Of a stretch of DNA of 64,000 bases, positions 17,786 to 25,733 are shown piece by piece (positions within the stretch are counted from its first letter, which is position 1; every line of letters begins with the position of its first letter). The DNA comes from Streptomyces armeniacus. GTDB lineage: Bacteria; Actinomycetota; Actinomycetes; Streptomycetales; Streptomycetaceae. Below the pieces are notes generated by a model. The model was not told the origin of the DNA, searched no databases, and saw only the letters and a program-made list of their open reading frames with translations. The DNA lies in NCBI RefSeq assembly GCF_003355155.1, contig NZ_CP031320.1, positions 7,272,978 to 7,336,977 of the forward strand. The letters run 5' to 3'. A program made the position numbers and the translations under genes.

Positions 17786-17966
17786 CTGAAGGGCCGGACC
17801 AGGTCCTCGAACGCGACGGCACATGGCGGGAAGCTCGGCCCGTACGGAGCATGTCCGTGCGGGCCGACTCGGTCACGAGCCTCCGCGCCTCGGCTCCGGA
17901 TCACGCAGATGGTGTCCGTGCCCACGGTGACGTCGACGGATTGAGACCTCCCGTGGGCTCGGGTGC

Positions 17967-20618
17967 TCAGGGCTCGGTGCGTCGCAGGTGCTGGCGGCGG
18001 TTGTTGACCAGGGCGCGCCAGCGGCGGCGGGTGGGGTCTTCTCCGTCGAGCCAGCGGGCTCGGGTCGACGGCTCGACGGGGAGGGCGGCCATGAAATGGG
18101 CGATGTCGGTGTAGTAGGCGTAGTCGCCGCCGCGAGTGAGTTCGCGGAGCCGGGCGAGCGCGGCCGCCAGTTCGGTCTGGTTGTCGAGCACGGCGTGGTG
18201 GAAACAGAGCACGAGCTCGAGGGTGGCGTGGACGGAGGCGAGTCCGGCGGTGCTGATTTCGGTGCGCAAGTGGCGGGCGCGGTCTTCGACTCCGGGGTGG
18301 CCGGCGTCGCGCACGAGGGCGGCGAGCTGGGCATTGATCGTGGTCGCGCGGAGGTCGACGCGGGCCAGGAGCTCGGCGGCGAGGTCGAGCGCGTCGTCGG
18401 CCTGGTCGGGGTCGGCGAAGGCGAGCGCGAAGGCGCGGAGTGCCTGGGTGGTGGCTGCTTCCCCGGCCTTGCCGTGTTGCTCGGCTTCAAGGCGGCCGGC
18501 CTCGTAGGCGTCGGCGGCTTCGTCCATACGGGCGTGGAGCCACCACACGTCGCCCGTGACGCGGTGGTGCCGGCCTTCCCAGCCGAGGGTGCGGGCGGTG
18601 TCCATGGCCGTGGGGAAGTCGCCGGCGAGACGGCTCAGGTGGGCCAGGCCCCGCTTCGCGGCCGGCGCGAGACGGCCGCCGCGAGCGGCGATCTGCTGCA
18701 TGCCGCGGCGTGATTCCGCGGTGCGGCCGAGGTCGCGCTGGGCCTTGGCCAGGTAGTAGAGGGCCATCTCCTCCAGTTCAGCGGGCAGCAGGCCGGTGGT
18801 GGTGACGGCGGCGAGCCGTTCGGCGGTACGTTCGCGGTGTTCGTGCTGGCGGCGGGCCAGCGCACTGAGAGTCTCCACCAGGGTGTCGGCGGCTGTCCGG
18901 GGAGCTCGGCCGGGGATGGTGCGGGCGGCGGGTGTGAGGGGTTCCCAGACGGAGTCGCCTACGTACTGGAAGGCCGCGTCGGTGAGCCAACCGAGCTCCA
19001 GGCTGAAGTCGCGGGCGAGCGCCAGGCCTTGACGCAGGCAGGCCACCAGCACGGCGCGGTCGCGTGGGCAGCTGTGCCACTCGCTGCCCAGCGCGTCGAA
19101 GGCGCGCTCGGCGGCGCGGCGCCAGTCGGCCGGGGACCAGCGGTCGTCGGTGTGGTCGTCGGCGTTGCGGATGGCGGATCGGACGACTTGGTGGAGGTGG
19201 AAGGGCCACAGGAGGTCCTGGTCGTGGCGGACGAAGGGCCGTTCGCTCAGCCGTAGCGCGGCGGCCTCCTGGTCCAGGCCCGCGGCCCGGGCGGCCAGGG
19301 AGACGGAGAAGGCGTCGAGGAGGGAGACGGAGCGCAGCACGTGCCGCTCGCCGGGGGTGAGGTCGCTGAGGGTGCGGGCGATCAGGGCAGGGAAGTCACC
19401 GAAGTCCTCCGCCTCCGGCTGTCGGCTGCGCCGGATCTCCAGAAACCGCATGATCGACAGGTCGAGGTAGAGGGGCAGGCCGCCGGAGCGTGCGGCGATG
19501 GTGCGGCGCAGCGGCCCGCCGATGAGCGGCCTGCCCCCGCTGTCGGCGAGCCTGCGGGCGAGGTAGTCCTCGCAGTCCTGCGGGGAGAAGTCGCCGATGA
19601 GGACCTGCCGTACGGCGGACTGCGGACCGGGTGCTTCATGGGGGACCAGCTCCGGCCAGGCGGCGGGTCCGGCCCAGTCGAGCTGCCCGTGCAAGCCGGT
19701 GTCGGCCCACTGGAGGCGGTTGCGTCCGGTGATGACGAAGAACGCGTTGGGCATCAGCCACACGATGCGCTGCAGGAGGCGTTCGAGGTCACGGTGGGTC
19801 CGGTCGCCGGTGTCCTCGAAGGCGTCGAACAGGACCACCGGGAGGACTGCTCTGTCCGGGGGAAGCTGGGCCAGATCCCAGGCCAGCAGATGGGTGGCGA
19901 AGCTGAGGGTCTCCAGGTCCGGTTCGGCGTCCAGGACGTCGGCGAGGCGCGAGCAGCCGGCCAGCGCCCGGACGGTCTGGCGGCGCTCGCGGAGCGCGCT
20001 GACGAGCGACTGAGCGATCTGACCGATGGCGCCGCCGACGGTGCCGGGCAGGGCGAGGGCCTGGGCGGCGTCGGCGAGCGCGGACTGCATCTGCTGCGGC
20101 AGGTTCAACGCGCCGCTGAACCGGGCCAGCATCCCGCCTCGCTGCAGGTAGTCCTCCAGCGGTTCACCGGGGTGGTGGTGCTCCCAGTGCCTGCGCAGGG
20201 CCAGGTCGAAGGCGGGCATGGGACGGCCGAGACCTGCGAGGGCGAGCCGGATGGCGAGGACGACACGTTCGAAGTCGATGCCCGCCGCGCGCGCGAGATC
20301 GATCCGTACGGGCAGGAGGTGCTCCGTGGGAAAGGGGAGTTCGCCCCACTGGGCGGGGCGCTGCCCGCCGAGGGCGGCCTCGAGCTTGCGGGAGAGGGTG
20401 GACTTGCCGATGCCGCCGACGCCGTGGAAGACGAGCACGTTGCGGCGGCCGCTTTCGAGGTCTTCGACGTCGAAGCCGGGGCTGGAGAGGTGCTGCGCGT
20501 GGGCGGTGAGGGCTGCGGCGACGGCATGCCACTGCGCGAGCCGGTTCGTGAAGGCTTCGGACACCTCGAGCTCGCGGTCGTTCGAGTGGAACAGCGCACG
20601 AAGATCCCGGCCTGCCAC
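17967..20618 (-). CDS. STAND-type P-loop NTPase with helical-repeat C-terminus
   Basis: 883 aa. GTG 20618 is chosen for the GGGGGGT just upstream. Residues 1-60 are short with no enzymatic domain seen. Walker A HGVGGIGKSTL is at ~65-75, Walker B VVLFDAFEDTG near 270, then a sensor segment FFVITGRNRLQW (NB-ARC-like) and GLPLYLDLSIMRF (GLPL-like). The C-terminal ~350 residues are Ala/Leu-rich helical repeats of TPR type (YYLAKAQRDLGRTAESRRG). STAND proteins are ligand-triggered switches. In bacteria many act in regulation or in antiphage defence (Avs type). With no obvious N-terminal effector, it may signal through a partner. Neighbours (TcmP, zeta, Fic) favour conflict biology. Confidence 0.85.
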   Translation of the reverse strand: MAGRDLRALFHSNDRELEVSEAFTNRLAQWHAVAAALTAHAQHLSSPGFDVEDLESGRRNVLVFHGVGGIGKSTLSRKLEAALGGQRPAQWGELPFPTEHLLPVRIDLARAAGIDFERVVLAIRLALAGLGRPMPAFDLALRRHWEHHHPGEPLEDYLQRGGMLARFSGALNLPQQMQSALADAAQALALPGTVGGAIGQIAQSLVSALRERRQTVRALAGCSRLADVLDAEPDLETLSFATHLLAWDLAQLPPDRAVLPVVLFDAFEDTGDRTHRDLERLLQRIVWLMPNAFFVITGRNRLQWADTGLHGQLDWAGPAAWPELVPHEAPGPQSAVRQVLIGDFSPQDCEDYLARRLADSGGRPLIGGPLRRTIAARSGGLPLYLDLSIMRFLEIRRSRQPEAEDFGDFPALIARTLSDLTPGERHVLRSVSLLDAFSVSLAARAAGLDQEAAALRLSERPFVRHDQDLLWPFHLHQVVRSAIRNADDHTDDRWSPADWRRAAERAFDALGSEWHSCPRDRAVLVACLRQGLALARDFSLELGWLTDAAFQYVGDSVWEPLTPAARTIPGRAPRTAADTLVETLSALARRQHEHRERTAERLAAVTTTGLLPAELEEMALYYLAKAQRDLGRTAESRRGMQQIAARGGRLAPAAKRGLAHLSRLAGDFPTAMDTARTLGWEGRHHRVTGDVWWLHARMDEAADAYEAGRLEAEQHGKAGEAATTQALRAFALAFADPDQADDALDLAAELLARVDLRATTINAQLAALVRDAGHPGVEDRARHLRTEISTAGLASVHATLELVLCFHHAVLDNQTELAAALARLRELTRGGDYAYYTDIAHFMAALPVEPSTRARWLDGEDPTRRRWRALVNNRRQHLRRTEP

Positions 20619-20815
20619 GACACCCCCCAATGATCATCTGTAGTCAATCTAGAGGCGCCCGGCGCGTCCTGCCTACACCCCGCCAACCACCTTCGGCGGT
20701 TGGCCTGTTGACCGGCTGGGGCCGTGGTGCGGTCCCCGGGCCGCGGGCCCCTGCTTGATGCGCTGTTCCTCCTCCCGGGAAGATAGCCGGACCGCTCCGA
20801 CACCAAGGTGGTCCC
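20619..20815. promoter_or_regulatory. Divergent promoter region of the STAND gene and the small helical gene
   Basis: 197 bp between divergent starts. It contains a relatively AT-rich pocket (TGATCATCTGTAGTCAATC) just upstream of the STAND start that could hold its -10 region. No operator could be assigned. Confidence 0.4.
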
Positions 20816-21124
20816 GTGCCTGATGACCCTGCACGCCCGGCAGGTTCCCGCGACGCCTCCACGGCAGGCCGGGACGATGCCGCCCGGTCGGCGGGATGCG
20901 AGGAAGCCCTGGACACGGTGCGGGCGGTACTCGCCTGGTACACCGAGCAGATCATCACCGAGCGCCGTTCCACCGAGCCGGATCCGGCGCGGCTGGAGCG
21001 CCTGCTGGCCGAGCACCGGGCGTGCGCGGCCGACCAGCAGGCACTGCGCGAGGCCGGCCCGCAGGAGCGCGCCCGTATCGCGGCCGACTACGCGGCCCGC
21101 TACCGGGAGCTGACCGGGCCGTAG
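20816..21124 (+). CDS. Small helical protein, candidate antitoxin for the zeta-toxin gene
   Basis: 102 aa from GTG 20816 (AAGGTGG four bases upstream). Mostly amphipathic helix: LDTVRAVLAWYTEQIITE, DPARLERLLAEHRACAADQ, ARIAADYAARYREL. Its 3' end overlaps the 3' end of the convergent double zeta gene by 25 bp. From memory, small helical proteins of this kind occur next to zeta toxins in Streptomyces, and epsilon antitoxins are small helical proteins too. The antitoxin role is inference; convergent orientation would be unusual for a toxin-antitoxin pair. Confidence 0.6.
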   Translation: MPDDPARPAGSRDASTAGRDDAARSAGCEEALDTVRAVLAWYTEQIITERRSTEPDPARLERLLAEHRACAADQQALREAGPQERARIAADYAARYRELTGP

Positions 21125-22938
21125 CCGGCCGCGGCGTACCGGGCCGGCAGAAGCGGTACGGCCGGCCGCGGGCGGGGAAGGCGCCTCGGCTGCCAAGCGG
21201 TCGGCAGCGTGGCACGGGCCAGGGAGGCGATCTCCTCCAGTTCGGCCCGGTACTGCGGAAGCGCGGCCCGCAGGGCCCGGTGCGCGGACAGGAAGGACGC
21301 GGCCTCCCGCGCCGTGTAGGGCCGGGTCCGCTCCGCATCGAGGGCTGCGGCGCCGCGCGCCGCGCAGCGCCAACTGCCGTCCCGGGCCCGCTCGTTGCGG
21401 TAGAGCGTTCGGAGATCCCGGTGCAGGATCAGCAGCGACCCGACCGCCGGGAGTCCCTCGGCGCTCCGGACGGCCGCGGCCACGCCCGCGTAGCAGGCAT
21501 CGTGCCCCGACCGGGTGGTGAAGCGGGCTGGTACGCCGAGCTGCTGCGCACGCACGAACCGGCGTGCGGTCCCCTGACGGCTGTCCGCCGCACGCACCGC
21601 CAGCGCCACCACCTCGATTCGGTAGCCGGCCGCGGCGAAGCGGGCGGCGCTGAGCCGGAACTCCTCCCCGCTGCCGGGAGCGGCCTCGACGACCACATCG
21701 CCGCGCCGGGCGCGTACGTACGCTTCGGCCTCGGCGCGCCAGGCACGGTAGTCGGCACGGATCGCCTCTCCGGCCGTACGCGGCTGCTCCCGCAGTAACT
21801 GGTGGTAGTCGGGGTGCATCGGTTTGAGGTCGTCTCCGGCGATCCGGGTCGCGCCGCGGCCGGCCATCGCATGCTGCACCAGGTCGGCGGCCTGTGACTT
21901 GCCGGCGCCGGGCTGGCCCAGTACGTACACGGCGACCGGCCGTTCCTGCGGCACGATGCCGCCCAGGTACGACGGAACGATCAGCTCGTCGAAGATCCAC
22001 CGGTGCTCTGCGGCCGAGAGGCGGTGGAAGTCGACGCCGGGCGGCTCCCGCCGCGCCTGGGCGATCCGGCGCACCGGCTCGGCCAGCGCCCAGGCCCGCT
22101 CCACATCGCCCCGTACGAGACGCCTGCGCTCGTCGGAGATCCGCTCGTCGTGCAGCCGCTGCTCCGCGCCGGACAGCTCCCGGCGGAAGTGCAGCGTCTC
22201 CCGGGCCGACCACGGCCGTACCCGCTCGGCGGACACCGCGCCCGCCGGGGCACCGCCTCGGGCCGTGGGGGCCAGCTCGGCGCCGTACAGCACTTCGTGG
22301 CTGCGCCGCAGGATGGTGACCCGGTCGGCCAGGACCTCGGATTCGATGGCCGAGAGCGTTTCGAGCATGCTGTCCGAGCAGCCGTCGTGGTTCTCCCAGG
22401 AGACGTACCGGCCGGCGCCGGTGGCGTGGACCTGCCGCACGTAGCGGTCCAGCACACGCAGCTGGCTCCACGCCTCCGGCGTGGCCAGCGCTGCCACCTC
22501 GATGCGGTAACCGGCCTCGCGGTAGGCGCGGGACGCGGCACGGAACTCCTCCACATCGCCCAGGGCGGTCTCCACCACGGCGTCGAACCGGCTCCGGCGG
22601 GCATGCTGCTCGACTTCTGCCTGCCAGCGCCGGGTGTCCGGGCGGATCTTCACTCCCGCGCTCCGGTCGTCCTCGGCGAGCAGCGCCCGGTACCAGGGGT
22701 GGTGGGCCTTGTAGAGGTCGCTGCCGATACGGACCGCGCCGCCGCGCCGATCCAGAACGCCGTGGATCAAGTCAGCGGCGGCGGACTTGCCGCTGCCCGG
22801 CTGCCCGGCGACGAACACCACCACGGGCCGCTCCTGCCGCACCGCGTTCTTCGTCCAGGCCGGCAGGATGCCCGTCGTGAGGATGCTCTGATGCTCCTGG
22901 TCCGGCAGCGGAAGCGGCGTGACGGTTCGATCCTTCAC
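21100..22938 (-). CDS. Protein with two tandem zeta-toxin (UDP-GlcNAc-kinase-like) domains
   Basis: 612 aa from GTG 22938 (AGGAAGAG 12-14 nt upstream); longer in-frame starts run into the promoter region. Two homologous halves: P-loop AGQPGSGKSAAADL with SDLYKAHHPWY, then P-loop LGQPGAGKSQAADL with DDLKPMHPDY. Each continues with VVETALG or VVEAAPGSGEEF and AGYRIEVAALA or VVALA. Zeta toxins phosphorylate UDP-N-acetylglucosamine and block cell-wall synthesis. A normal zeta has a single such domain (~270 aa), so this is an internal duplication or fusion. Both P-loops look intact. It is divergent from the fic gene and shares its control region. Confidence 0.88.
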   Translation of the reverse strand: MKDRTVTPLPLPDQEHQSILTTGILPAWTKNAVRQERPVVVFVAGQPGSGKSAAADLIHGVLDRRGGAVRIGSDLYKAHHPWYRALLAEDDRSAGVKIRPDTRRWQAEVEQHARRSRFDAVVETALGDVEEFRAASRAYREAGYRIEVAALATPEAWSQLRVLDRYVRQVHATGAGRYVSWENHDGCSDSMLETLSAIESEVLADRVTILRRSHEVLYGAELAPTARGGAPAGAVSAERVRPWSARETLHFRRELSGAEQRLHDERISDERRRLVRGDVERAWALAEPVRRIAQARREPPGVDFHRLSAAEHRWIFDELIVPSYLGGIVPQERPVAVYVLGQPGAGKSQAADLVQHAMAGRGATRIAGDDLKPMHPDYHQLLREQPRTAGEAIRADYRAWRAEAEAYVRARRGDVVVEAAPGSGEEFRLSAARFAAAGYRIEVVALAVRAADSRQGTARRFVRAQQLGVPARFTTRSGHDACYAGVAAAVRSAEGLPAVGSLLILHRDLRTLYRNERARDGSWRCAARGAAALDAERTRPYTAREAASFLSAHRALRAALPQYRAELEEIASLARATLPTAWQPRRLPRPRPAVPLLPARYAAAGYGPVSSR

Positions 22939-23008
22939 CAGCCGGGCTCTCTTCCTGGTCTGACGCGGTACGGCGCAGCTCGGGCGTGCGCGCCGCAGGC
23001 GAACACCC

Positions 23009-23050
23009 ACACCATAACACTTTGACACGATGTTCCAGTCATGGTGTTAT
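23009..23050. promoter_or_regulatory. fic promoter embedded in an inverted repeat
   Basis: TTGACA (23022-23027), 17-bp spacer, TGTTAT (23045-23050), with predicted transcription start near the ATG at 23057, so the fic mRNA may be leaderless. The promoter overlaps inverted repeats: ACACCATAAC (23009-23018) with GTCATGGTGT (23038-23047), 9 of 10 matching, and ATAACAC with GTGTTAT (perfect). A repressor bound here could control fic and the divergent zeta gene together. Confidence 0.65.
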
Positions 23051-23056
23051 TGAGTC

Positions 23057-24190
23057 ATGCTGTACGAGACGCCTGCGCTGGACGCCGCCGACCACCGCGT
23101 CCTGGAAGAGATCGAGGAGATGCGGCACGCCCTGCGCCACGCACTCCGCGCCGCCCCGCAGTGGTCCGGGCAGCTGCGACGGAACCTGACCGCGCGGGCG
23201 ATCGCCGGATCGAACACCATCGAGGGCTACGCTGCGACCGTCGACGACGTCGAGGCACTGATGACCGGCGAGGAACCGCTGGAGACCGGCGAGACCACCC
23301 GCGTCGAACTGGAGGGCTACCAGCGGGCGATGACCTACATCCAGGCCCTCGCGGACGCCGGCACCGCCTTCCGCTACGACGCCGGACTCCTGGGCGGGCT
23401 GCACTTCATGATGCAAGGCCATCACCTGACCAAACGGCCCGGCCGGTGGCGAGACGGCCCCGTGTACGTCACCAGCCCCGACGACCCGGCCGTACCCGCC
23501 TACACCGCGCCCGCCGCGGACCAGGTACCCGACCTGATCGGCGAGCTCCTGGAGTGGCTCAACAGCGGCGACCTCGGCACGCCGGTGCACGTACGGGCGT
23601 CGATGGCGCACCTGAACCTGGTCAACATCCACCCCTGGGCCGACGGCAACGGCCGCATGTCCCGCGCTCTGTCCACGCTCGTCTTCGCCCGCGACGGCGT
23701 CGTCCCCCCTGAGTTCTCTTCCATCGAGGAATGGCTCGGCCGCGGCCAGAACACCTACGCCTACTACCGCGTCCTGCAGCACGTCGGCGGCCCCGCGTGG
23801 GAACCCGGACGCGACACCCATCCGTGGGTCCGCTTCTGCCTCGACGCTCACCACCGACAGGCCCAGCAAGCCCAGCGCCGCCTCGACCTGTTCTCGCGCG
23901 CTTGGATCCACCTCACCGACCAGGCACATGCCGACGGCCTGGACGAGCGCGTCGTCTACGCCCTCCTCCCCGCCTTCTGGGGTGCCAAGGTGCGGCGTGC
24001 CGTCTACCAGCAGGACGCCGACCTCTCCGACCAGCAGGCCATCCGAGACCTGCGCGATCTCGTCCGCATCGGCTGGCTCACCGCGCACGCCAAAGCCCGC
24101 GCCCGCCACTATGGCCCCGGACCGCGCCTCGCCGCCGCCCAGGAGCAGATCCGCGCCTCCGTGAAGCCGTACGCCGACCCTTACGCATGA
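23057..24190 (+). CDS. fic: Fic-domain protein with N-terminal inhibitory helix
   Basis: 377 aa. The catalytic loop is HPWADGNGRMSR (H192, D196, R200, R203), with Trp where Phe is usual in HPFxDGNGR. The inhibitory motif (S/T)xxxE(G/N) is present as SNTIEG at 52-57, so this is class II, with the auto-inhibitory helix in the same chain before the Fic core. A flap segment (RWRDGPVYV) precedes the core, and a C-terminal winged-helix-like region follows (LRDLVRIGWLTAHAKAR), as in many regulatory Fic proteins. Expected activity is AMP transfer to a protein hydroxyl, with Glu56 restraining it. No Shine-Dalgarno; the promoter position suggests a leaderless transcript. A second gene follows after 21 bp. 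Confidence 0.93.
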   Translation: MLYETPALDAADHRVLEEIEEMRHALRHALRAAPQWSGQLRRNLTARAIAGSNTIEGYAATVDDVEALMTGEEPLETGETTRVELEGYQRAMTYIQALADAGTAFRYDAGLLGGLHFMMQGHHLTKRPGRWRDGPVYVTSPDDPAVPAYTAPAADQVPDLIGELLEWLNSGDLGTPVHVRASMAHLNLVNIHPWADGNGRMSRALSTLVFARDGVVPPEFSSIEEWLGRGQNTYAYYRVLQHVGGPAWEPGRDTHPWVRFCLDAHHRQAQQAQRRLDLFSRAWIHLTDQAHADGLDERVVYALLPAFWGAKVRRAVYQQDADLSDQQAIRDLRDLVRIGWLTAHAKARARHYGPGPRLAAAQEQIRASVKPYADPYA

Positions 24191-24211
24191 TCTGCGTGAA
24201 AGAGAACTGCG

Positions 24212-24793
24212 ATGCCTGAGATCACCGCCCGGCCCGAACCACGCACGGTCGCACTCTTCCTGATCCGGCAGACCGCGCTCGACGAAGCGGCCCGCCACGC
24301 ACAAAGGCCGGACAATCAGCCCGCCCCCAACTGGGAGATGCACCACGACCTGACAGCCGCCCTTGGGGATTGGCACGCACGCGGCACGCTGCGCGAGGAC
24401 TCCCTGCTGCTCACGGAATGGCTGGCGACCGAACTGTGCGCCTTCCTTCTTCACCGGCTCGGCACCCAGACCCAGGTGGAGCGGTGGCTGCGCGACTTCG
24501 GCGACGAGGTGTGCCGAACCCAGCAGCACGCCCACCCAGCCGGGCCCACTGCGATCGAGATCCTGTCGGCCGTCACCGGCAACGCGGCTGACCGTCCCGA
24601 AGGGCCCGGCGGAGCCGAGCACGTGGTACGGATCGCTACCCCATACCTGCACTACCTCCGAGCTGACCACGAGGTCGAAGACGCCCGAGAGGTCGCGTTG
24701 ACCTTCGCCCTGTGGGCGGGCTCGCAGTTGGCCGCCCTGATGCACAACGATCCGGATCGGATCACCGCCTGCATGGACGCACGCGACTCCTGA
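24212..24793 (+). CDS. Hypothetical protein downstream of fic
   Basis: 193 aa, starting 21 bp after fic and probably co-transcribed. No domain recognised. Mostly helical, with repeated Leu/Ala segments (TEWLATELCAFLLHRLG, VALTFALWAGSQLAALM) but no clear transmembrane span or signal peptide. Two Cys are not arranged as a metal site. It could be a Fic partner or target by position only. Confidence 0.65.
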   Translation: MPEITARPEPRTVALFLIRQTALDEAARHAQRPDNQPAPNWEMHHDLTAALGDWHARGTLREDSLLLTEWLATELCAFLLHRLGTQTQVERWLRDFGDEVCRTQQHAHPAGPTAIEILSAVTGNAADRPEGPGGAEHVVRIATPYLHYLRADHEVEDAREVALTFALWAGSQLAALMHNDPDRITACMDARDS

Positions 24794-25245
24794 ACCGGGC
24801 TTACTGCCCCTCGCCGCCCTTGTCCTCGTCCAGCTCCCCACGTCCGGAACTGCTCTGGTATGGGGGTTCAGACACACATTGATCGGCAGCCGACCTTCCT
24901 GCCCGCACGGCCGCGCCCCGAGCCGGCGGTCGACGGCTGACCGGGCACTCGGGGATCAGCTGGTCAATTGCGTGCAGCGTGCAGCGGGTTGCTACCACGA
25001 GAGGGCGCGTGAGGGGCGCGTTCCGGCGAATGCGGTGTCGTTCTGACAGTTTGCCGCTACGGAACCGGAAGTACACCTGCAGAAATCAGTGATACGCCAC
25101 GGATGCGTCGAATAGTACGATTCGTATTTTCGCTCTGCGTGCTATTAGGGTCACGCTCGGATGCGGACAGGACTTCGAAGGGTCGACAAACCAACATGAA
25201 GTCCTGTCCGCACACTGCACTGCCAGCACTAAATTAGGAGCTCGC
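24794..25245. other. 452-bp intergenic stretch, AT-richer, with a perfect inverted repeat
   Basis: No coding sequence with an RBS is seen. From ~25,080 to 25,240 base composition is clearly less GC-rich than the flanks (for example CGATTCGTATTTTCGCTCTG), suggesting foreign DNA or a promoter. It contains the 15-bp inverted repeat listed separately and the promoter for the gene at 25246. Confidence 0.6.
25162..25212. repeat. Perfect 15-bp inverted repeat
   Basis: TGCGGACAGGACTTC (25162-25176) and its exact complement GAAGTCCTGTCCGCA (25198-25212) are separated by 21 nt. The ATG at 25246 is 33 nt downstream. It could be a 5' mRNA hairpin, an operator for a dimeric repressor or a relic element end. 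There is no T-run. Confidence 0.85.
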
Positions 25246-25551
25246 ATGGAACGATCCCCGCATCGTCGCCGCAGTAAACAGCTGCACAGCTGTGTAGCTG
25301 CCAGAACAGAGCTTAACAGCGGCGACGAAACTCGATCGCTGGATGCCCCGCTGGGCAAGAGTGCGTTTGCTTGGTACATCCCCGTCCTTTACTGGGTCGT
25401 CTTCATCCCCGCAGCGCTGGTCTGCGTGATCTGGACCCCGCATCCGGAGCTGCTGCCGTACCTCCAGGTGCCTCCGGAAGCGCTGTATGCAGGGGCTGCG
25501 GGAGCCGGCGCTGTCGGAAGCGGCCGCTGGCGAGCACGCCTGCGGCGATAG
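25246..25551 (+). CDS. Small single-pass membrane protein, 101 aa
   Basis: ATG 25246 has AGGAG five bases upstream. A basic N-terminus (RSPHRRRSK) and polar linker precede one hydrophobic segment (AWYIPVLYWVVFIPAALVCVIW), followed by a Gly/Ala-rich tail ending in Arg residues. No family recognised. A hairpin terminator follows at 25559, so it is monocistronic. Confidence 0.6.
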   Translation: MERSPHRRRSKQLHSCVAARTELNSGDETRSLDAPLGKSAFAWYIPVLYWVVFIPAALVCVIWTPHPELLPYLQVPPEALYAGAAGAGAVGSGRWRARLRR

Positions 25552-25558
25552 CCGAGGA

Positions 25559-25592
25559 GGGGTGGCAAGGCCTGAACGGCCTGCCACCCCTT
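25559..25592 (+). terminator. Rho-independent-type terminator after the small membrane protein gene
   Basis: Left arm GGGGTGGCAAGGCC and right arm GGCCTGCCACCCC pair over 13 bp with one bulged A and a 5-nt loop; only two T follow. It starts 7 bp after the stop codon. Confidence 0.75.
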
Positions 25593-25733
25593 GCCGGTCG
25601 GCGACGAAAGGCGGCTTACCGGCGCCAAATCCGGTGCCGGTAACGAAACAGCCCGCTATTCCGGTCACTGCCGTCCGTGTTCATAACGGAACTCGCACTG
25701 CCCCTTTCCGCACCCCAGGACGGAACATCACAC

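Noticed and set aside
25162..25212. Insertion-sequence ends
   Set aside because: Only 21 bp separate the arms and there is no transposase or target duplication; listed as a repeat only.
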